The notes under the pieces were generated by a model, which saw only the letters and a program-made list of their open reading frames with translations, was not told the origin of the DNA and did no database searches. A DNA stretch of 64,000 nt from Polydactylus sextarius (taxonomy: Eukaryota > Chordata > Actinopteri > Polynemidae). The stretch lies in the NCBI GenBank assembly GCA_016801845.1, contig CM028910.1, positions 18,134,629 to 18,198,628 of the forward strand, read 5' to 3'. This document shows, piece by piece, positions 40,546 to 53,400 of the stretch (its first letter is position 1; the number at the start of each line of letters is the position of its first letter). Made by a program: the position numbers and the translations under genes.

Positions 40546-40570
40546 ATTACATTGTTTTGTACAATGTAAT
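40546..40570. repeat. Small hairpin, 10-bp arms
   Basis: ATTACATTGT pairs with ACAATGTAAT around a 5-nt loop. It may be simple palindrome noise in AT-rich DNA. Confidence 0.85.
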
Positions 40571-43529
40571 CCATATCCAGGAAAAAACCTGTTCTCAGTC
40601 ACAAGTCAAGTCTTGAAACTGATTTTTTTTCTGATGGGGTTCTGACTTCTATCAGGTTTGACTTTTGGTATCACCCATTGTGTTCTGAGGTTTTACTTTT
40701 GGCTCAGATCTTCCCGGTTTGATTTTCTTTTCTCTTTCTTTTGATTCTCCTTTAGGGAGCTACCGGGAGGTAGAAACAAAACTGTGGAAGATGCCCAGAA
40801 AAAAAAAAAAAATTCTGCTATTGTTTTGTCATTTGTGATCACACCCTGTATTTTCCAATGTGTGTCTTTGCCAAAAAAAAAAATCATCATAATCACTGGC
40901 CAAGTTCTCCTCCTTTACGGCCACTTTATGCCAAAAGTTGAAAAGAAATTCAGCCTCACAGGAGGAATTTGGAGAATTTAGTTTGGAGGAATCTCAGACA
41001 AATTTGTTTGCTATTAGAGATATTTTACCACTTTTCAATAGCTCCTATAATTAAAGCAACAAGGGATCAATGATAGGACGGTATAAAATAAATTCTCTAA
41101 AATCAGTATTGACTCAAAACAGCCTATGTGGCAATTCTCACTAAAGTAGCGGTGTCTGCCATGATGGTGCACAGTCACACACACACAAGGTGAGAAACAA
41201 TGGTAAATATTACAGAGTTCCAACTACACAAAAACCAGAGCAATTAAAGAAAGGGAGAGGAGTAACAGTGTACTCCAAAATTAAGGACGAGTATAAAAAG
41301 ATGACATCCATGCCAGGCTGCTGTATCCACCAAACTGCTTGTCTTCTTGGCACAAGACAAAGTTGTGGCTTTTATTCAACCAGAAGGCCCATTATTTCCA
41401 TCACTCTCTGTATCCTTTTGTTGTTCAACATAACAGTTGTGTACTCATTTACTTTCTCACTTCACTTATTTGGATCATCCTCACTCGCCGTTCTTTTTTA
41501 TTGGGTTGAAAAAGATGGCTGTTTTTTCCAAAGCCTACAGGCCTTAAAATGCATGCAGGCTAGAATCCAAAGCCCCTAATCACTGCTAAGGGAATAGGCT
41601 GACTGGAAAGTCACGATTCTGGGGGGAGAGAGCAGGGAAGAGGTGAAAATGAAGCTATAGCTCTTGATTATATGTAAAGAGGGGCTGATTGAAGGGCCTG
41701 TCTGATGGAATGTGTATTGTGTGTTGTCTTTAAGGGTGTTTGTCCTTAGCATGTTCCAATGACTGCACGTATGAGAATGGCCATGAATGTTTGTGACTAT
41801 AAGTTTCTGTGTCTACAGGAACATGAACATGCCAGGTAATGTGTCAGTGTGTTTGTATGTCCATATATACTGTGACTGAGTGTGTGTTTGTAGCCTGCCA
41901 CTCCTGTACACCTCAAGCTGTTCAGCTGTCGTCAAGCTCGCTCAGCAAGAAGCAGGCTGCTCCATCTGGTCAGCCCACCCCTCCTCTGTCCTCTCTGGAG
42001 AGAAGATAGTGTGCGTGACTGTGTGAGTGTGTGTGTGTGCATGTGCTGTCTGTGTGTAGTGTGGAGGTGTGCACGAGAATGGTTCTTACTATCAGTATTA
42101 CACTCACATGCACAAATGTCTGTACTCTCTCTAGGTTATGCAACGTGTCTTGGTGCATACTACCTATCCACTTATTCTTCAAACACTTGCGTGTGCGTGC
42201 GCATACACACACTCAGCAGCAGCTTTATGGGTAGTGTACAATTAATCAGTATTCTATTACCCTTTCATCACTCATTTCATCTCAGTGCTTGCTGGCAGGG
42301 TAGTTGAAAACCTTGGAGGTAAATTAGAGACAATGACACAAAATGAGAGGCTGGAGAGTCAACAAGACAAAGACCAAAACCTACTCAGGCACCCGGCATG
42401 CTTGTATACGTTTAAAATCAGTGGCTTACTTCCAGAACAGTAAAGAATCATTTGTCTGCAGCAGAATTAGGCAATAAAACTAAAATAACATCTCAATATT
42501 TTAGCACATTTGATGATAAACTACACACCAATCAGCTGCTGTATTAAAACCAGTAAGTGGTGTAATGTTGTGGCTGATAGGTATTTAAATTTGATGCATT
42601 TTTCACAGCTGTGCACTGTACAGAAAGAGGATTGAGAAATGAAACTTGTACCAAAATACAACTGAAAGTTGAGACAGATTAACTTTGTTCTATTCCCTAC
42701 TGAGGTACAGTACAAGAGAATAGAAGTTCTGACTAAAAAAGTGAACGACATTAAATATATCAAACTGTCACAAATGACTAATACCACAGGTTTTTGTGTA
42801 AATGAAATAAGAAACATTTATAGCCAGAGAAAATTCAGTCTTTCACATGGAAACAGCTGCCTTTCAGGTTCTATGCTGGCAGGTGCTTTCCTGCCTTTTT
42901 GCCTTAGCCATCTGCTGAGCCAAAGAGGCAGTGATAGAGTGAGAGAGAAAAAGTGAGCAGGGGCAAACCAAAAAAAAAAAAAAAAGAAAGAAATAAAACC
43001 ATTGTGGGTCATGTCCTTCACCGCGGTCATGATGATTATGATGGTGACGTTTGTCATTGTAATTATTACTTTGCTCTCTGGAGGGTGACAAAATGTCAAA
43101 ACATATAAAAATGGGCGCTTTTGTTGCTAGTTTCAGTCACCTACAGCCAATTAAGACTGTAAAAAAAAATAATAATAAAAAAAAAAAAAACAGAATGCAT
43201 TGCTTCATTAATTAAATGTCTGACTGAAAGAAAACATTCTCACTATTTTAAAGAAACTAAACAATGAAGTTCAGGATGTTATTTTACACAAAATAACAAT
43301 GTTAAGAGTTTTGTAACAAAATCCTTCATCTGGAAAAATGCTCCATGTCCCAGATATCAAATCTAAGCATGAACCAGGTCTATGGTGAATGTGTATGTTT
43401 ATCACTAACAAGGTCCCATGAGGTCATTTCAGTCACCTGGGCATTGCAGCATAGCTCATAGCCAGGTCAACTCATGAATGAACCCACAGCAACAACAGCA
43501 ACATCCAGCATTTTACACCAGGGTAACAG

Positions 43530-43562
43530 TGTGTGTGTGAGAGAGAGAAAGAGAGAGAGAGA
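43530..43562. repeat. (GT)n(GA)n simple repeat
   Basis: GTGTGTGTGAGAGAGAG followed by AAAG and a further GA run. Confidence 0.9.
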
Positions 43563-45529
43563 GTGCAGGCCAGGCTACTTCTGAGCCATAGTGCAGCTGG
43601 CTGCCATCTCCCTGCACCATGGAAATGTGAACCAGCTGCCCTCTCTTTCCCCATCGTCCACAGCAGATAACACAGGGGGTATTGTGTCCCCAAATACACG
43701 CACGCGCACACACACACACACTGAAACTTTCTCCCCTCTCCCCTCTTTTTTTTCGTTCCCTTATTATCTTCCTTCCATCACTCGCTGCCATTTGTTTTCT
43801 CCACTCCCTTTCCCTCAACTCTCACTCTCATGCCCCATGTTTGGGGATCTCTGCGCTGGACTACTGCCAGCCTTGGGCGTTTTGTGTCGTATTTAGCCCT
43901 CAAAAGTAATAATCAGCTACATTTGCAAATGAATTAATCTGTGTTTTGCTGGGCTTACGGACACACAGGGATTTCAGTCTGATTTGTGCTTCATGTGATC
44001 CTCTGATATTTGCTGTTTTCTCAATGATTTTCCTGGTGAAAAACTTTTGGTGATCAGGAAGTCATATAGTTTGTTTATCAGTCATAAAACTGATAATAGT
44101 GGTAATGGTGCTACACAAAGCACATGAGAGCTACCTACCTAAGTAACGAATAACTAAAAATATACTCAGCATAGCTAATATTTGATGGAGAGTTCGGCCA
44201 CTTCAATCAGTGGCAGTAGATTTCTTGTGCTTTCATGTGGCCTTCAACAAATATTAATTGGCTTTAGAAAAAAAAAAATCTAACTAAACAGTGTGCAAAT
44301 ACACGCTGCAGCTTTTGATGTAAACAGCAGATTTTTCCCCTGCAAAGCTACTGGGAAAGCAACCAATCATGTGATATTCTAAATACATTATATTTTATTC
44401 ATAGTTTAATCAGGCACCGGCAGTTAATGTGCTTGATTTTCTGCGCAAACATGTTTTGCTTGATGCAGTAATGCAGAAAGCACACCTCAGGCTTTTCTAT
44501 ATGATGTTTACACTCCTCTGTATTTTCTTATTTCCTGTAAATGTTGTCATTCAATCTCTCCTCCTGCTGTGCATGCCCTCCTCTAATTCCTTTGACAATC
44601 ACTTGTTTTCTTTAGTTCTTCCAAACTTCCCCTGCTGCTTTCCATCATCATCGCCCCCCACCCACCCACCCAACCCCTCTCATCCTAACATCACTCATCT
44701 GTCGTCTTTTTTCTTGTTTGTTTTACTTCTTTCCCTTCGTCCACCCCCTGTCTTCCAAGCTTTCACTCCTCTGTGAGAAGAGGAAGAGAAGAAAAATAAC
44801 AACATAGTGATTGGTCTTCGCACAGAAATGCTAGCGGTGTAGGGGCCAGAAGAGACACGGTCGTATTGGAGTTAAAATACACACACACACACATACACAC
44901 CTATATGTGTACGGAATTTAAATGCACATCAGAGGAACAAAGATGCAGAGACAACAAGCAATCCTGAAACAGACAGATGAGTTTTAAAGAAATCAAACAG
45001 CAGCTCCCCCAATAAACACAATTCAGTAACTGGGATGCTGCCTTCTCAGCCTCATCACCTTCATTAAAAGGGAGGAAAGCCTTTTGTTTGGTCCCACAGA
45101 GTAATAAGGAGGTGGGGAGGCGAAGGGTTGGGGAGCGATCAAATGACACCCTGACATTTGAGTCCGAAACAAACCAATCGATCGTGATTAAATTATTCAT
45201 CTGTCTGTTTACCATGGAAATACAGGGGTTTGGGGGAATTGGGAGAGAGACAGAGAGAGATGTAAAGACACTTTGAAGGAGAGGAAAGTGGGAAGCTGAC
45301 AACATTTCCTCTGTGAAATCCCTTACACTATCTAAACAGTAATGATCTGCTACACTCAAGACAGCAGTAGTCTTGTTCTATGACTATGTTTAAGTATTTT
45401 TTTAATCATAAATTTCTCTTTAAACTGACATTTAATTAAATAATTAATTGAAAAAAAATCCATTACAAGTTTCCAGTCTGAGTTTTTGACCACACCTGTT
45501 GATAGATTCTTCTACAAGTAATTATCAAG

Positions 45530-45637
45530 TTAAATTCCTTAATTTCCCTTTGGGATTAATAAAGCATGTATGCATGCATTCATGCATGCATTCATGCATG
45601 CATACGTGCATCCATCCATCTATCCATCCATCTATCC
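45530..45637 (+). mobile_element. Retroposon 3' tail with (ATGC)n/(ATCC)n tetranucleotide repeats
   Basis: The phrase AATTTCCCTTTGGGATTAATAAAG just before the repeats is a tail that, as I know it, recurs in fish LINE/SINE copies. It is followed by ATGCATTC/CATGCATG and ATCCATCT units. The body upstream is not recognisable, so this is probably a heavily truncated or decayed insertion. Confidence 0.6.
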
Positions 45638-47961
45638 TCTCGTTTACACTGTAAAACTGGGAATTATTTTTGAATGCATGTGCAGTGGTAGACATCTGCA
45701 TTGATATAATGTGTGCCAGGAACATTGTCGCCTACAGTGTAACTGCCCTACACACAAATGGATTCGATGTACATTCATATAAAACATGGAAAAAAACATC
45801 AAAGCTTCACATTTGTAAACTGCTACAAGATTATGTTTGTTATTCTAGTTTGATATGCATATGTGCTCCAATGATTAGCTGCTTCAATGACTATCTTGAT
45901 CATCCATTAACTGTTTCAGACATTTTTCAAATAATTTTTTTTTGCCTAATCTTAGCAGATCCCAGCTTCTAAAATGAGAGGCATTTTTCATTATTATTTC
46001 TGACATTTCAGAGACACGATGATTAATTGATTAATTGTTACAATAATCTGCAGATTTACTGATAATGAAAACAATCATTAGCTGCAGCCCTGAATTTGTG
46101 ACTCATCTGTTTGAAAATTACCCAAATTGCAATTTGTTTTCTTTATCCACTGTTTTATTAACTTTAGTCATTGCATAATATTTTAGTTATACTGTGAACT
46201 ATTGGTTTCATGCTTTCTTGGAAATTAGCCATATTGAAACCTTGTGCAGGAAACCAGTCAATACAGTAAATGAGACTACAAACACACGCATTGACAAAAA
46301 GGTACATTATGCCTCGTACCCTCACAGCCCCTTCGTTTTTCCAGAAACTCAATATGGCTGCCGCCTCAGTCCCTCCAAGCCTACTGCATTCCACAGATAG
46401 AATAGATGGCCCTGCTTAGGATGACATTTTAATGAGTGTGTGTGGGAGAGAGGCTCTAAGAGGGTGACGATAGAAGGGTGCGCACATGCACAGACACATG
46501 GATGCACACAAAGACTACTCTGATACAGAGGCGCTACTGTGCACACACACTGGGCACACACACACACATATAGAGAAAGGCACGCAAAGACAAATACACA
46601 TACAGTTGCTACTACTCATGTCCACACATTAGTAGACACACTGTCATCTACATCGCCTATCATCTACAGCCGGTCCTTAACGCTGACCACAGGGTTTTAT
46701 CCTCAGTGGCACAGGTCTCCATCACCTACTGATCATTTAATAATAACTGCAAACAGCTTGCTTGTACTTAGAGGCTTTACCCAGTAGATCTATACTGGCA
46801 TGACAACAGTTAACTCAACACTAAGCAGGAGCTGAAAAAATAATGACTGCCATTTGAAACACAACATCTATTATAAGTAGGCTGTTGTTTCCACTGCTGT
46901 CAGCAGGAGGTCAGTGTGTATGTGCAGATTTGTTTGCAAGGCTTTGATGATGAGATGATCATCTCTTCTTTTGATACTTCTAAGAAAGTTGTCTTTTTCT
47001 GTTCCACAGGTAGGTCAGAGGTCAAGGTCAGCAACAGGGTACCATCTCTAGAGCTTGTATAAATTCAGGATTTTTGTTTAAAATCAGTTCCAGCAGTGAA
47101 AAAAGTTAGATAATGATTTCCCCGGTTCACAAGCTCAACAACTCTGAGCTTGGCTCAGTCATCAGAGGAATAGTTTTGCTTTCAGCAGCACCATCAAAAT
47201 GAAGACACCTGACCAGTCCGGTCCAATTTGGCAATTTTTTAATTCTGTAAAAATTATAGTTTTGTTTTGTTTTGTTTTTTTAGAACTTTGCAAACTTTTC
47301 TTTCAAACCTGTAACTATTTAAAATACCACAGTTTTAAATAAGCTCATCATCCAATTTTAATACCAAGCAAGAACTTAATGCAGAATACTTTTTTTTACA
47401 ATGTAAGTGGATTAACAGATTCATGGACAGATGGACGAAGAGATGTGTTGACACATCATTTCTTAGTGTATCCACAGATAGTTAACCTCAGCAGCAGCAG
47501 TTTATATTAACCTTTTGGAGAAGGCGTTTGCATATGGGGGAGCACAGGAGAGGGAGAGAGAGAGAAAGAGAGAGAGCACACAAGCTAGTACTGCAGTATA
47601 GCCGATGGGTTGAATTAATGAGATTGTAGGTATCTGCATGGCTGCACATTTTGACTGGGCTTTGGATGGGGACAGAGAGAGAGAGAGAAAATGGGGAGTG
47701 GAGAGGTCAGGGCAAGCAAAAGGAGTGAAACACACACACACACACATTTATACATGCACACACTTTACTGCTGAAAACCTCTCGTCTTCGGCTCCGCAGT
47801 TATAACCTTCAATTAACCTTCCTCCTGAATACAGGAGAGCGCATGAGTGGTCTGGTGCATATGTGCTGGCATATTCTTGCTGACGTTTATGTGCGTGTCC
47901 ACTGGCTCACATGCGTCTGCTTTCGTTCAGCTGAAAATCAATTTTACCTACGCACCACTCT

Positions 47962-48007
47962 CATGTGTGTGCGCACGCGCACACACGCACGCACACACGC
48001 ACACACG
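47962..48007. repeat. Alternating purine-pyrimidine tract with GCGCACGCGC core
   Basis: A 46-bp run of CA/TG/CG alternation, richer in CpG than the surrounding DNA. Such tracts can adopt left-handed Z-DNA. Confidence 0.85.
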
Positions 48008-49502
48008 TTTACTCTGATCACCACTCATCTTGAGCCTCATTGAAATTCAACACACTGAAAACACACATTTCTTTATTAGTTTAGTGTTGCTGAGCCTGGA
48101 CATCCATCTAAATAAATGGACACACACGGCAATACACCGCCAGCAGCGTGTCCACTCTCAGGCGTCTAATACTTTACATTCTGTCTTGTTTTTGTGTAGG
48201 TCAGTGTCAATTCTTGGTCACTTTGTACATTAACATTCTCGTGAAGCTTTACAACGCGAGATGAGTTTCTTTCATATTATCTAATTTAGTATTCTAGGCT
48301 TTTTACGGGCCTTGATTTCGTGACTGCATTTAATGATTTCAGGTGATGTTGAGTGTGATGTCTGCTGACAAGCGGCGTGTCTCTTGCTCTCTGATTTAGC
48401 CGAGAATTTTTCTACACTACAGCTCATATCACAGTGTGACTATCGACCACTGACTACCACTGCATTTTGACATTAAACTATAAAGCAAGCTATAGCTGGT
48501 TTGATTATCAACATCTTAGTCCTGTGCTAAGTTAGTGGCAATTTAGAATAACCCAAATTCAAAGAAACAGATTGTTTGTTTGCCTTTTTTACAAGGGAAA
48601 ACAGCATATATTTCATAATATTATCACATTATGGTTTTATGGCATGAAAAACATCAGCTCTTTTATTAGGGCACCAAGACAGTAGCTAAATCCTCAAACA
48701 AAAGCACTGATCTGAATTCAGCCTTCATAAAATATATACAGATTGAATCTTCTCTGCTCATACCATCACTGCCAACTGGTTTCAACTGAAGATAAAACCA
48801 CAAACAATGAACACTGAATAAGACTGTGGCAGCAAAAAGCCAGTGTCAGACATTTTCAAGGAGTCTGTGGTGTAAAAGAATGCTGATTTGAAACTTTCTC
48901 CGTGTTATCCAAAGCAGGTGAGGAAGGGCTTGGGCCTCATTCTGGAAACCATTCCACTATAAGCTTACAGGGTGAATATTATATTCAGTGAAGCAGGATT
49001 AAGGAAGGAGGAGAAGGTGTTAGATGAACAGAGAAAACTGCAAATGAGGGTTTTTTTTTTTTTATCAAGTAAAGTCTACGCTCTGCCTGTTGCTGCACTC
49101 TACACGTCCTCATCACCCAAGGCTGTGGCTAAAAATAGCAAGTTTGAAGACTGATAGTATATGTAAGTATGTGTGTGTGTGTGTGTGTGGGAGGGAGGTA
49201 GGGGTGCTTGGCGCAGCTGCTCAGAGCAAGGGTTGAATTGGAGCTGATGAGGACCATATAAACAGTGAACATCTGTGAGAGCCTATTCATACTGTAAAAA
49301 TATAGTTGTGTGTGTGTGTACGAGCGTGTGCACGTGTGTGTTTGTGTCAGAGAACCACACCCAGCTCTCCAAGTCTCGCTCACTCTGCCTCTCTGTTAGA
49401 CCAAACCTCACTCACCCATCCCCCTCATTCTGCATTCCACCAGACTTGAGGGGCCCTCAATAGCTTCCTGACTGCCGCTCTCTCTTTCTTTTTCAAACAG
49501 AT

Positions 49503-49508
49503 ACACGT

Positions 49509-49541
<33 letters not shown>
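49503..49541. repeat. (CA)n microsatellite
   Basis: About 33 bp of perfect CA after ACGTGC. Confidence 0.96.
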
Positions 49542-49543
<2 letters not shown>

Positions 49544-49968
49544 TGCACTACATAGACAAATATATTATGTGCAAATTAGTGTATTTATAGAAGGTCTGAG
49601 TATGCACATGTACTAATTAGGCTGTCTGTTTTAGTGTGTATCCATGCGTGTTCTTGTTAGCATGTCTCATGTATGTTAATACAACTTGGTGACATTACAT
49701 TACATGTGTGCTGACATTCACAGGCGGAAGAGTATGTCCGTTCAAATGTAGGGGGAATAACAGACAGCTTGTACGTGTACCTGTAACTTGTACCCGAACT
49801 GACTTGTTCAATGGTCAATCATCTGCCGGCTGTTTTGCATGAAAATGTTTACAACGTTTTTTTTTTTTTACATCAAAAAGCAGTGTAAAACACGTGTCCC
49901 CCAGAGCCGACTGACCTGCGTGGGATCATTTACACATAATCCGCCATGTATTCTCTTGTAATGACATA

Positions 49969-49994
49969 GTTGTGTGTGTGTGTGTGTGTGTGTG
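49969..49994. repeat. (GT)n microsatellite
   Basis: About 25 bp of GT. Confidence 0.95.
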
Positions 49995-50390
49995 TATCTG
50001 CAGGAGAGTGCGGTTTCATCTGTAAGCCAAAATATTGGGGGTCATTATGAATGGGTCAATGCATGTCCCCTGTTTAAGTGAAATCCTTTGGTTTATATGA
50101 CTAGAAACTCTTAAGTCAGACAAGGTCAAATGTGTGCTGAACACACGTTCAGCAGACCTGCACCATGTATAAAAAGGGTATTAGACACAGACAGGGGTGA
50201 TATAATTTGTTGTAATAGGCTGGGGATAATTGGCCATATGCATGTGTGTCTGTGTAAGTGTGTCCGGAGGGGGGGAAGAGCCAGCCTCTCTGTTACATTG
50301 TTTGGAGGTTAATCCAGCCAGGAGGTCTTGAATAGCAGCCAGACTAGAAGCCAAGAAGGCAGTATTGAATGTGAACATGCACTGACGCAT

Positions 50391-50411
50391 GCACACACAC
50401 ACACACACACA
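50391..50411. repeat. (CA)n microsatellite
   Basis: About 20 bp of CA. Confidence 0.93.
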
Positions 50412-53400
50412 GTGGATAAAAGAAGAAAAAGAAAAAAAGACAGGAGGTTGTGTCTGGTATTGCTATTTCTGAATGAATTCTGAGATTATTTCAACTGATC
50501 TGAAAGAGCAGACTAAATCATAGGTGTATGGATATTTCACTTTTGACAATAGGTCAATACTTTTTTTACACTAATGTCAACAAGACAGCTGAGTCGAGAG
50601 AAGACTGAAAGAGAGATGCATTGAGAGAAAGAGACTACTATTACATATCTTTTGACATATTTGGAAATCTTTTCTGGCATGTTTGCGCAATAAGACAGAT
50701 TGAATTCAACATCAAATTCACAGTGGAACAGAGACAGAAAAATGAAAATTGACACAGAGACACTGTGAAAGATCAGAACAAGCTGAGGCACTGTACACAG
50801 TCATTTCATATCCACCAGCATCCCCACACTTTGCCATCTCTCTCTTTTCCCTCAATAAAAAATTCATGAGAGGCCGACAATTTACACGAAAAGACTACAA
50901 CCAATATTCGACCTTCACGGGCACCACTCAACATCCACTTTACATCAAAGAAGTCCAAGAGGTGATGGCAGAATACCTGTACTATGGAAGTCAATAAGGA
51001 CATACAGGTAACTTTTCGATTCAGCCCTGAAAATAGATGCGAAGTAGTGTATTTCAAACCCTGAAAATCAGGAAAATGAGGAGGAAGCGTCAGTCATGAT
51101 TATCTGCAATACTGATTTTCAGTTGAAGTTAATGCTGCATGATGAAAAAAGATTTTTTTTTTTTTTTAATATTTGGTGAATTCCCCTCACAAAAAAATCC
51201 TCCCAACACGTTATTTGATATATTCTGCTTTAATTAAGAAAAAGTTTGGAGGATATTTTCACTACAATTGGAATACAGAAGGGGTAGAGCGCTGCATAAA
51301 GAAAGAGCGAACCAAATTGGAAAATGCACTTCTTTTATATTCCTCACAGAGAAGAGAGACAGAAACACGAACCAGGCCTGGAAAAAGACAGTAATGACCA
51401 CTGAGCTCTTTGATGGGTGTAAAACAGCCTGAGATGTTCTGGACTCTACCACAGCGTATTAATTAAAGAGGGCTGGAGTTATAGGAACATTTAGAAATGA
51501 TAAGATTGTGAAATAGCTGCCAGTGAATTTTTGACCGTCTGGTGAAGAGAGATTGAACAGCAGACTGAACAGTGGGGGATATATTTAAGAATTGAATCCA
51601 ATGATCCAAAAAAATCCAACAAACTAAACCCAATGCAGCCATTTTTAAATTTCTTTTCTGTTTTATTGCTGTGAAAATAAACTAAAAACACAGGCGTCCT
51701 AACAAACATAATTAAAATAAACATTAAAATATCCAGATGTATATAGAATGGAAATTTGCAAATCTCTAAACTACATGCATCTGTGTTTATGTGTGTGTGA
51801 TCAACTGCAGGACTCCAAGCAGCTTCACTGCACTCATCTCCAATTTCAAAAAGGAAGCCATCTGCAGGATTCCTCCCACACGCTGCAGAGCTGTTATTTC
51901 ACCCTTTAACAAATCAACAAGGTAAATCAGAGCTACAAGTGTTTTTTTTAGTATGATCCCTTTGCTTACCAAAACTGAGAACTGCACTGGCTTAAACTGC
52001 AACTGAGAACTGCAACTTTAACATGGAAGTGAGAGATCAGCTGTTTGGCAGCAAGGCTTTTGGTGTCATTAAGGTGAGCATTACTTTGGCTACTGTAATC
52101 GAATTGCATTCTTGTTACTATTTTTCCACTTGAGCGCCATCCATGAAAGAGAGCGTGAGTGATGGGGGAGGGCAGGGGAGACTGGAGAGAGAGAGTAAAG
52201 TGAACAAACACTCCGGCCAAGGAATGCAAAAGGGAAAATAAAGCAGAGGAGAAGAAAAACAAAGAGCAGAGCAGAGCAAGTAGAGAGACAGAGGGGGGAG
52301 AGAGAAAATCAATACCTTGCCTTGAAAAGAGGCCTACACCAAAGGTGCAATTATGCTAAATGTGTTTTGTTTACGCAGCAGCGGGCCATGGAAATTTCAC
52401 AACCGGGGGGCAGATCCGAATTAAAACATTATGACTCCAGGGTATAAAAACTCCAAACAAATTTATCCAGAATTCTGTCTCCTGTCTCACATTCTTTTGG
52501 CATTTTTATAGGATCACAAGATGACATTAAAGGAAACAAAGGCCTTTACATTAAAGCTGTTTTTCTCCCTCTGACATATTAAGCTGTTATTGGTCCAAAA
52601 ATATAAATTTATTTCTCCTTGGAAGTGCCGTTGTTGTTTTCACACTGCCCATTCTCTGCTCTTTTATATCAAAAAAACGTATTGGTTGGTTGTACTATTC
52701 TCCTACTGGCACAATTTTATCCCATGTAATTAATTGTATACATGTGTTATTCCTTCAGATGTTTAAATGATGAAATGTTAAGTGTAACTAAATCAGACAG
52801 TTCTTGTTTAAGATGAAGTGCAGTAACGGTCTGGTGAATTTCCTGGCAAGGAGCCAGTAATCGTGACACACTGCCCTACCTCCACTGTAGCCCACATGCC
52901 TTTGAGAAAGATTCAACCCCATGCTGCTCCAGTAGAGAGCTCAGTCCTTCATTGTGCCAAACCACTGTGAACCGTTTATGTCCGAGAGATACTCTGCTTT
53001 TTTGTTTGCCAGTTTCCAATGTAAATCTTCTTTGGTGTCTTTCTGTGAAGCCTTTAAAAATACATTTTCTTTTGCAAGAAAGTATCTGTGTATCTAACAG
53101 GCAGTTCTCTGGAGGCAATGTGTAGAACTTGAGAAATGTGAAGTCAGGTAGCGTCTGAGAATAGTCCATGTCCTCTGCAAATCTTCCTAGCTCAGTAAAA
53201 GAAATAGAGGCAGAAGTCTTCCATAATATCGGAACAATACCACAGCCCATAGGGACTGAGAATAGCAATGGCTGTCAAACTATATGTAGCTGTGTGTAGC
53301 TGTAAAGCTTATGTATAGACAGCTTTACATTGTGTGGGATTTGATTGTCCCCAAGTTTAGACACACATCTCTGAATAGAACAAAAAGACCTTCCTATGTC

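Larger units (their letters stand above)
37991..52000 (-). other. Intron or 5' flank, second part
   Basis: No exon is supported. It contains a 23-nt A run at 38.15 kb, a GT tract at 39.41 kb, a 10-bp-arm hairpin at 40.55 kb, a GA tract at 43.53 kb, a retroposon tail with tetranucleotide repeats at 45.54 kb, an alternating purine-pyrimidine block at 47.96 kb, and several CA/GT microsatellites between 49.1 and 50.4 kb. Confidence 0.55.

Noticed and set aside
52876..53268. 130-codon minus-strand open frame
   Set aside because: No recognisable domain or splice-bounded structure. Part of it overlaps a stretch resembling a decayed repeat phrase (CCTTTGAGAAAGATTCAACC).
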